NCBI GenBank assembly: GCA_964384675.1
Contig: CAYLNK010000105.1
Coordinates: forward strand, 1-19,194
Reading direction: 5' to 3'
DNA from: CAYLNK01 sp964384675
Lineage (GTDB): Bacteria > Acidobacteriota > Thermoanaerobaculia > UBA5066
DNA length: 19,194 nt
The position numbers and the translations under genes are program-made. Shown here in pieces: positions 1 through 6,229 of the stretch. Within the stretch, counting starts at the first letter, position 1. Each line of letters begins with the position of its first letter. Below the pieces are notes generated by a model. It did no database searches. It worked only from the letters and a program-made list of their open reading frames with translations, and was not told where the DNA came from.

Positions 1-27
1 CGAGCGGCGAGGCGGCGGCCCGACGCG

Positions 28-1176
28 TCACAGGTCCCCGAGCCACGCCGAGAACGCCTCCATCGAGCCACCGTCGCGGCTGGCGATCCGGATCGCCAGC
101 CGGGCGCGGCCCTCGCGGGTCACGTCGAGCCGCGCGAAGCCTCCGGCCGCGCGGGCGAAGATCGTCCCGGGCAGGGCCGTCACGCGCGACGCCTCGCCGT
201 AGATGCCGGCGCCGCTGACCAGGAGCGGGCACGCGGCGCCGCGGAGGACCTGCAGGTTGTGCTCGTGGCCCGAAGCGTAAAGGAGTGGCGGCCGTGCCGC
301 CAGCGCCTCGTCGAGGGCGGCCCGCATCGCCCGGTTGCGCGGCGAGGCGAGGTCCTGCTGCGTGAAGCGGTGCCGGAATCCGGGGTAGATCGAGCCGACC
401 CCGGGGAGCGGCAGCCAGGCCCAGGACGCCAGGTTGGTGAGCGGGAAGAGGTGGTCGCGCGGACCGTAGTGCCCCCCGTGCTCGCCGCCCGAAAGGAGCG
501 GGTGGTGCGCGACGACGACGGCCCGCCCTGGCACGGCGAGCTCGCGGCCGAGCGACGCCGTCACGTCGGTCTCGCTCCGCTCGCGGCAGGGCGACGACGG
601 CCCCTCCGGCCGCGGCCCCTCGTGCAGCCACCACTGCGTGTCGAGCACGACGAGCCTGACCGGTCCTGCCTCGATCACCTCGGGACCGGGGCAGCCGCCC
701 GACGGCGCGAACCGGAACGGGCCCCCGCGCGCCACGACGAGCGCCTCCTCGCGACGCACGGCGTCCCAGCCGTCGGGACGGTGCCGCGCCCAGTCGTGAT
801 TGCCGGGGATCACGACGACGCGCGCGGCGGCAGCGGACGCGTCGAGCTGGGCGGCGAGGCGCCGCTCGGCATCGGCGCGCCCGGGATCGCCTGCCGGAGG
901 GACGCCGCGCGGGTAGACGTTGTCGCCCAGGAAGACCACGGTCGTGCGAGCCGGGTCCCGCGCGATCTCGGCGGTCAGCGCGCGGAGCACCGGCTCGGCA
1001 CGCGGGTCGGGAGCGCCCGCGTCGCCCACGAGGAGGAGCGTCCCTTCGATCTCCGCGGAGGGCACGGCCGGAGCTCGTCGCTCCGGGAGCGGAAGACCCG
1101 ACGCGCACGCGACCAGGAGGTAGCCGCCGAGGGCCGCTCCCGCGACGAGGCAAGCGAGTCTCCGCGCGCGCGTCAT
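28..1176 (-). CDS. Purple-acid-phosphatase-like metallophosphoesterase, lipoprotein (382 aa)
   Basis: A calcineurin-like phosphoesterase probably exported and lipid-anchored. The N-terminus is a lipoprotein signal: basic start (MTRARR), hydrophobic core, then lipobox L21-V-A-C24. All five metal-binding blocks are visible: GDAG (D52), GDNVY (D85, Y88), GNHD (N126, H127), AHHP (H224/H225) and GHEH (H304, H306). The GDxxY tyrosine is the iron-ligand signature of purple acid phosphatases. The stretch GHEHNLQVL followed by LLVSGAG resembles tartrate-resistant (type 5) acid phosphatase. Expected activity is Fe/metal-dependent hydrolysis of phosphomonoesters outside the cytoplasm; the substrate is unknown. 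The ATG at 1176 overlaps the upstream gene's TGA (ATGA), with GGAAGG seven bases before it, so translation is probably coupled. The frame stays open further upstream to 1545, but that part lies inside the previous gene and has no signal peptide. Family call firm, PAP subtype likely. Confidence 0.87.
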   Translation of the reverse strand: MTRARRLACLVAGAALGGYLLVACASGLPLPERRAPAVPSAEIEGTLLLVGDAGAPDPRAEPVLRALTAEIARDPARTTVVFLGDNVYPRGVPPAGDPGRADAERRLAAQLDASAAAARVVVIPGNHDWARHRPDGWDAVRREEALVVARGGPFRFAPSGGCPGPEVIEAGPVRLVVLDTQWWLHEGPRPEGPSSPCRERSETDVTASLGRELAVPGRAVVVAHHPLLSGGEHGGHYGPRDHLFPLTNLASWAWLPLPGVGSIYPGFRHRFTQQDLASPRNRAMRAALDEALAARPPLLYASGHEHNLQVLRGAACPLLVSGAGIYGEASRVTALPGTIFARAAGGFARLDVTREGRARLAIRIASRDGGSMEAFSAWLGDL

Positions 1177-2015
1177 CGGATCGCCTTCCGGTAGAGCGTG
1201 AGGAGCCCGGCACCGCGCCCGCCCTCGTCCGCCACGGCGAGCGAGCCGTCGGGGAGAAGGGCGATCCCCTCGGCCTGCGGGTGCCCCTTCGCGAGCCGCC
1301 GCACGGCGACGACCGTTCCGTCGGCCGTCACCTCGGCCACGGCCCGCTGGTGCGACGCCACGATCAGGAGGTGTCCCGTCGCCGCGTCGCGGCAGAGGTC
1401 GCTCGGGCGGAAGCCGTCCTCTCCGAGCGGACCCGCGACCGGCGCGAGCGAAATCCTGATCAGCCCGGCCGGGGCATGCCGCGCGAGCGACCAGCGGAGG
1501 AGCGTGACGAACGGCTTCAGGTCCTTGCGCAGCGGCTTCTTGCACGCGAAGAGGAGCGAGCCATCCGAAGGATCCGCGGCCAGTCCCTCGATCTCGCAGA
1601 GGCTGCCCAGCCCGGTGTCGGTGACCCGCGCGGTCACCGGCGCGTCACCGGCCGCCCCCGTCGGGAGCGGCGCCTCGAGCAGGATCCCGTCGCTCGTCGT
1701 CAGGTAGACGGTCCCGCCGGCGACCGCGATCCCCTCGAAGTCGCCCGGCAGCGGCTTGCCGCGCTTCCCATCGCGCACGAGCGCGAACGAGCGGACGATC
1801 CCGCCGGTTGCCGGATCGAGCTCGCGCACCACCGCGCTCTCGTCGTCGTGCGCCAGGAGCTTCCCGTCCGCCGTGACGGCGAGCCCCGAGACCTCGCGCA
1901 GCGCCGCCGGCAGCTCCAGCCGACGCGCCGGGCGCGCGAGGTCGAAGCGGTCGAGGACGGCACCTGGCGCCGGGCCCGCCAGGAGGAGCGTCGCGAGGGC
2001 GATCGGACCCAGCAA
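1173..2015 (-). CDS. SdiA-regulated / phytase-like beta-propeller protein, exported (280 aa)
   Basis: Looks like the SdiA-regulated (YjiK-type) or 'esterase-like phytase' propeller families. Blade-like repeats contain EVSGLAV (about residue 42), DFEGIAV (about 92) and EIEGLA (about 141), followed by AEGIALLPDGSLAVADEGG near the C-terminus. The N-terminus is a hydrophobic export signal ending near APGA. Function is unknown; these propellers are periplasmic or extracellular, and some relatives bind or cleave phosphoesters. The start is a TTG seven bases after the stop of the upstream giant gene. No good ribosome site precedes it, and no other start codon is seen in frame. The codons just upstream would read R-S-R-R, so the natural basic n-region of the signal is missing from the called protein, which makes the start doubtful. 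The stop overlaps the phosphatase start by 4 nt, implying co-expression. Confidence 0.72.
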   Translation of the reverse strand: MLGPIALATLLLAGPAPGAVLDRFDLARPARRLELPAALREVSGLAVTADGKLLAHDDESAVVRELDPATGGIVRSFALVRDGKRGKPLPGDFEGIAVAGGTVYLTTSDGILLEAPLPTGAAGDAPVTARVTDTGLGSLCEIEGLAADPSDGSLLFACKKPLRKDLKPFVTLLRWSLARHAPAGLIRISLAPVAGPLGEDGFRPSDLCRDAATGHLLIVASHQRAVAEVTADGTVVAVRRLAKGHPQAEGIALLPDGSLAVADEGGRGAGLLTLYRKAIR

Positions 2016-2022
2016 GCGGCGG

Positions 2023-5000
2023 CTACGGCCCGAAGACGTCGGGGTCGAAGCTGGCCGCCTGCACGCCGGGCGGGTTGCGGTACTCGACCGACTCGCCGGT
2101 CGTGGTGTCCTCCACGGTGATCCAGTACTCCACGGTCTCGAGCCCGCCGTAGGCGAGCCACGTCTTCTGGTTCGGGGTCTCCGTCGGGAGGAACATCTTC
2201 AGCACGACCGAGATGCCGTCCGGGCTGAAGAACCAGAAGAAGCCGGTCGCGTCGGTGAGGCGGATGGCGTGGGCGGTCCCCTCCTGGGGCGGTGTCACGT
2301 ACTGGTTCTTGTAGCGTGCGGTGAGGCGGTAGCGCCCGTTCCGCAGGCAGAGCGCCGTGTCGCTCGACGTGCAGGCGAACGGCGTCCGCGCCGCCAGGCG
2401 GGACTTCACGCCGGCCGCCTCGCGGGCCATCGCCCCGCGGACGGCCCGGGCCACCTCGTCCGACGGCGCATCCGCGCCGTCGTCCAGGGGAAACGCCCCG
2501 TACACCGCGCCGTCGAAGCCGCGCGTCTGGACGTCCGGCGGGCTGTAGTACTGCTTCGTCTGGCCGGTCGTGGTGTCGGTCACGTCGATCCAGTACTCGA
2601 CCGACTCGAGCGCGGCGTACGCGAACCACGTCTGCCCGTTCGGCGTCTCCGACGGCGCGAACATCTTGATGATCACGGAGAGGCCGTCCGGCGAGAAGAA
2701 CCAGAAGTAGCCGGTCTGGTCGGTGATGGAGGCCGCGTGCCCGCACCCTTCGGCGGCCGGCGTCACGTACTGGTTCCGGAACCGCACCTTCAGCTGGTAG
2801 CGGCTCGACTTCAGCCTCAGGGTGGAGTCGGCCGCGTTGCAGGCCAGGGCCGGCGGCTGCGGCGTCCCCGATTTCGTGAAGGCGGCGCCCACGCTCCGGT
2901 CGCCGCTCATGGTGACGCCGCACGCGCCCGTGCCGGCGCACGCGCCGCTCCAGCCCGCGAACGTGGAGCCGGCATCGGCGGTGGCGGTGAGCGACACGAC
3001 CGTGCCGCCCGGGAACGACGCCGTGCAGCTGGACCCGCAGTCGATCCCCGCCGGGCTGCTCGTCACCCGGCCCGAGCCGGTCCCCGAGCGGGAGACGGTG
3101 AGGCTCCGGGTCGTCGAGCTCGGGCAGGTGACCTTCACGGAGACCTCGTCGAAGGAGAAGCCGGTCGTGCCCGTGGTGTCCTGCGTGCCGCTGAAGAGCA
3201 GACGGATGGTCTTGCCGGCGTATCCGGACAGGTCGATGGCTTTGGCGTGGTACTCGGGGCCGGAGTCGAGGTTCGTGATCTCGTGGAGGAGGCCCAGGAC
3301 GCTGCCGCCCGCGTCGGTGACGAGGACCCGGGCGACGTCCTTCTTCTGTGTGGTCGTCGACTCGTTCGAGAAGACGCCCCAGACGTACGACAGCTCGACG
3401 GTCGCCCCCTCCGGAAGCGTGACCAGCTGGTAGGCCGTGTCGGTCTCGGCCGTCCCGTCCTCGTAGCCGTTCAGGTAGAGGATCCACTCGCCCCGGTAGG
3501 CCGAGGCGTCCTTCAGGATCGGGTTGTAGCCACCGGTCGACGTCCAGACCCACGGCCCCGACGTCCCGGAGGTGCCCTGCTCGCCGGACGGCGCGAGACC
3601 ATCCTCGAAGCCGCCGTCCTTCAGCGCCTCTCCGGGCGTGCAGACCGGGGGGGTCGTCCCCGAGAGGCTCACCTGGAAGGCCCCCCTCCCGTGCGTGAAC
3701 GCGAAGAGGTTCGTGCCGGCGGTCGCCAGCCACTCGGTGATGACGTTCGCGAAGCCCGTCGTCTCCACCATCCAGCTCGCGCCGCCGTCCGTGGTGGCGA
3801 AGACGCCCAGGTCGGTCCCGACGTAGAGACGGGACGGGGTCGTCGGGTCGACGGCCAGGGTGTGCACGGGCAGATCGGGCAGCTTGCCGCTCCCCGTGCC
3901 GTCGAGGCTGGCCCACGTCGCGCCGCCGTCCGTGCTCTTCCAGACGTGCGGCACGCCGAACGTCGAGTACGTGGCGTAGGCGATCGAGGCGTTGCCCGGG
4001 TCGTACGTCAGGCTCGAGACCCACCCGCTCACGGGCTTCGCCGACGCCCAGGTCGTGGACCCCGTCGCCGAAAGCCCCGAGCTCGTGCGGCGGATCGTCC
4101 CGTTCGACTGGCCCATCAGGACCGCGCCGCGCTGCGTCGGCGAGATCGCGACGGCGCTGGTGCGGTCGAAGTACGTGCTCCCGAACGACGTGCTCGCCGC
4201 CACCCAGCTCGTGCCGGCGTCCGTGCTGCGCCAGGCCCGCGTGCCGCCCAGCCACAGCGCGTCGGGGCCGAGCGGGTCGAGCGCGTACGGCGCGATGAAG
4301 TGGAAGGGCTCGTCGGACGGGATCCCGCTGTTGGCGGTCCGCGCGACCCGCTTGAAGCTCGTCCCGCCGTCGGTGGACTTCAGGATGTCGGCGTTCACGT
4401 ACTCGACGTAGAGGACCGACGTGTTGCGCGGATCGATGGCGACGTAGCCGCCGTCGCCGCCGTAGACCGTCGTCCAGGCGTTCGGACCGGTGTCCGTGGC
4501 GCCGCGCACGGTGCCGTTGTCCTGCGTCCCGCCCAGGAAGCGGCTGCCGTCCGGATACGGGAGCCCCTGGTAGAACTGAGTCACACCGTAGCCGTTGTCG
4601 AGCGACCGCCAGCCCAGATTGGCTCCAGGCTGGCCTGCGCACGCGTCGGGGGCGAGCGCGCCGCGCGCCCGCGTGGCACGGAACAGCCCGCCGTCGTTCC
4701 CGACGTAGACGGTCTGGTTGGCCGACCCGTCGAAGCCCGGCGCGAAGACGATGACGTGCTGATCGGCATGCGCGTAGAAGTCCGGGTCCCGTGCCGGGTC
4801 CGCCCACCAGTACGAGGCGAGGCCCCACGAGCGGCCGCCATCGTCGGAGCGGAAGAGGTCGATGCCGCCCGCCCAGACCATGTCCGGGTCGAGCGGGTCG
4901 ACGGCCAGCACGTTGTCGTAGTACCCCTGGTTGATGTACGTGACCGGCAGGTTGAAGCAGCCGTTCGCGTCGCGCGGGTTCGTCAGGAGGAGTGTGCTCA

Positions 5001-6177
5001 GCTTCTTCGCGTCGGTGTTCCTCACCTGCGCCGTCCACTGCGTCCCGCCGTCCGTGCTGCGGTAGACCGCCAGGAGCCCGTACTGCTTCTGCGGGTTGCC
5101 CTCCAGGCTGGCCGCCATCGCATAGATCACGTTCTGGCGGGACGGCGCGATCGCGAGGGAGGTGCGGCCCTGGCTCGGCTCCTGGAGCACCACCGTGAAC
5201 GTGCCGGAGCCGCCGGCATCGAGGTTCCGGTACACGGCGCCGGTCTGGGTGATGCCCGCCGAGGCGAAGACCACGTCCTCTGGCTGGTCGGTCCGGATCG
5301 CCAGCTCGGAAACGCCCTCGCCGCTCGGCGGCGCGAAGATCTTCTGCCACGACGCTCCGCCGTCGGTGCTGCGCTGGACGCCGGTGCGCGTCGCCGCGTA
5401 GAGCCGCCTCGAGTCGGACGGGCTGATGGCGAGGTCGGAGACGTAGTAGAAGTCGCTTCCCGCCGTCGACTCGAGCCGCTGCCACGACGTCCCGCCGTTC
5501 GTCGACTTGAAGATCCCGAGACCGCGCAGCGAAGCCAGGTCGCCGGCGCTCCCGATGTACTCGCCGGTGCCCGCGTAGAGGACGTTCGGGTCCTTCGGGT
5601 CGAGCGCGAGCGACGGCACGGCCAGGCTCGCCATCAGGTCGTCGAGCGCACGCCAGCTCTGGCCCGAGTCGGTCGACTTCCAGACGCCGCCGGACACGCC
5701 CGCGGCCCACAGGGTGGCGGGCGTCGTCGGGTGGATCACGAGCGCCCGTGTGCGCCCTCCGATGTTGCCGGGTCCGAGCCACTGCCACGTCCCGAGCGCG
5801 CTCGCGGCGCCGGACCCGCCGCCCGGCGGGAGGGCGCGTCCCAGCGCCGAGGAGTAGCGCGGAACGGTGGCCATCACGTCGCGAGCCGTCAGGTAGCGCT
5901 CGAGCGGGAGCTCCTGGGCGCCGGCGGGAGCCCGCCGGCGCAGGAAGTACTCGGTCGCGGCGGCCGGGTCGTCGAACGCCTTGCCGCGGGCGGAGCGGAC
6001 CTCGCGTCCGGGGCGGGCCGCCGCCCGGACCGGAGAGGCCGGTGAGGTCGGCCGCCGGAAGGCCCCCGCCGGAGGCGGCGACTTCCTCGGCGCCGACGAT
6101 GCGTCCAGGAGCCCGAGGGGAGCGAGGAGCAGGAGCAGGGCGACGGCGGAACCGCCACGCTGGGGCGAGCTGGCCAT
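2023..6177 (-). CDS. Giant secreted Asp-box (sortilin/BNR-like) propeller protein with tandem C-terminal domains (1384 aa)
   Basis: A secreted multi-domain protein of unknown function. Residues 1-28 are a signal peptide. Residues about 130-840 form a Vps10/sortilin- or GH74-like propeller starting WQWLGPGNIGGRTRAL. It holds nine Asp boxes (S/T-x-D-G-G-x-S/T-W/F) near residues 168, 225, 270, 374, 444, 601, 651, 748 and 795. No catalytic residue set could be assigned, so it may be a binding or scaffold protein. Residues about 846-1018 are a jelly-roll-like domain. Residues 1022-1102 are a divergent InlB-type repeat (LTVSRSGTGSGRV, then FAGWSGAC). Residues 1113-1226 and 1269-1380 are two copies of a domain with the core FWFFSPDG. 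The ATG at 6177 has GGAGG six bases upstream, a good start. The gene starts 52 nt after the kinase and ends 7 nt before the propeller gene, suggesting one operon. Confidence 0.92.
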   Translation of the reverse strand: MASSPQRGGSAVALLLLLAPLGLLDASSAPRKSPPPAGAFRRPTSPASPVRAAARPGREVRSARGKAFDDPAAATEYFLRRRAPAGAQELPLERYLTARDVMATVPRYSSALGRALPPGGGSGAASALGTWQWLGPGNIGGRTRALVIHPTTPATLWAAGVSGGVWKSTDSGQSWRALDDLMASLAVPSLALDPKDPNVLYAGTGEYIGSAGDLASLRGLGIFKSTNGGTSWQRLESTAGSDFYYVSDLAISPSDSRRLYAATRTGVQRSTDGGASWQKIFAPPSGEGVSELAIRTDQPEDVVFASAGITQTGAVYRNLDAGGSGTFTVVLQEPSQGRTSLAIAPSRQNVIYAMAASLEGNPQKQYGLLAVYRSTDGGTQWTAQVRNTDAKKLSTLLLTNPRDANGCFNLPVTYINQGYYDNVLAVDPLDPDMVWAGGIDLFRSDDGGRSWGLASYWWADPARDPDFYAHADQHVIVFAPGFDGSANQTVYVGNDGGLFRATRARGALAPDACAGQPGANLGWRSLDNGYGVTQFYQGLPYPDGSRFLGGTQDNGTVRGATDTGPNAWTTVYGGDGGYVAIDPRNTSVLYVEYVNADILKSTDGGTSFKRVARTANSGIPSDEPFHFIAPYALDPLGPDALWLGGTRAWRSTDAGTSWVAASTSFGSTYFDRTSAVAISPTQRGAVLMGQSNGTIRRTSSGLSATGSTTWASAKPVSGWVSSLTYDPGNASIAYATYSTFGVPHVWKSTDGGATWASLDGTGSGKLPDLPVHTLAVDPTTPSRLYVGTDLGVFATTDGGASWMVETTGFANVITEWLATAGTNLFAFTHGRGAFQVSLSGTTPPVCTPGEALKDGGFEDGLAPSGEQGTSGTSGPWVWTSTGGYNPILKDASAYRGEWILYLNGYEDGTAETDTAYQLVTLPEGATVELSYVWGVFSNESTTTQKKDVARVLVTDAGGSVLGLLHEITNLDSGPEYHAKAIDLSGYAGKTIRLLFSGTQDTTGTTGFSFDEVSVKVTCPSSTTRSLTVSRSGTGSGRVTSSPAGIDCGSSCTASFPGGTVVSLTATADAGSTFAGWSGACAGTGACGVTMSGDRSVGAAFTKSGTPQPPALACNAADSTLRLKSSRYQLKVRFRNQYVTPAAEGCGHAASITDQTGYFWFFSPDGLSVIIKMFAPSETPNGQTWFAYAALESVEYWIDVTDTTTGQTKQYYSPPDVQTRGFDGAVYGAFPLDDGADAPSDEVARAVRGAMAREAAGVKSRLAARTPFACTSSDTALCLRNGRYRLTARYKNQYVTPPQEGTAHAIRLTDATGFFWFFSPDGISVVLKMFLPTETPNQKTWLAYGGLETVEYWITVEDTTTGESVEYRNPPGVQAASFDPDVFGP
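2038..2373 (-). repeat. 'FWFF' domain copy B (residues 1269-1380 of the 1384-aa protein)
   Basis: Second copy: RYRLTARYKNQYVTPP, TGFFWFFSPDG, then VEYWITVEDTTTGESV and NPPGVQAASF at the extreme C-terminus. It is offset 156 residues from copy A, with a charged linker between them (about residues 1230-1265). Confidence 0.85.
2500..2841 (-). repeat. 'FWFF' domain copy A (residues 1113-1226 of the 1384-aa protein)
   Basis: First copy of a tandem protein domain: a starting Cys, RYQLKVRFRNQYVTP, TGYFWFFSPDG, then VEYWIDVTDTTTGQTK and a Y-x-x-PP-x-VQ end. It matches copy B in order and spacing, and short identities persist at DNA level, consistent with internal duplication. I recall related FWFF-core domains at the C-terminus of many secreted acidobacterial proteins; no function is known to me. 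Confidence 0.85.
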
Positions 6178-6180
6178 GGT

Positions 6181-6188
6181 GGGCCTCC
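6181..6188 (-). promoter_or_regulatory. Ribosome binding site of the 1384-aa gene
   Basis: On the minus strand GGAGG sits six bases before the ATG at 6177, one of the few strong Shine-Dalgarno sites in the window. The 52-nt gap to the kinase stop shows no obvious terminator, so readthrough from the kinase gene is possible. Confidence 0.6.
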
Positions 6189-6229
6189 GCGCCGATCGTA
6201 GCGCTTACGGCGGACGCGAGATCAGACCG

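Noticed and set aside
1177..1545. Extending the phosphatase N-terminus to 1545
   Set aside because: The extension lies inside the propeller gene and is Arg-rich. The ATG at 1176 has a ribosome site and begins a proper lipoprotein signal.
1756..6045. Very long plus-strand open frame (over 1400 codons) opposite the 1384-aa gene
   Set aside because: It is antisense, Arg/Gly/Val-rich with no domains or signal, and typical of stop-poor shadow frames in GC-rich DNA; the minus-strand protein has clear Asp boxes.
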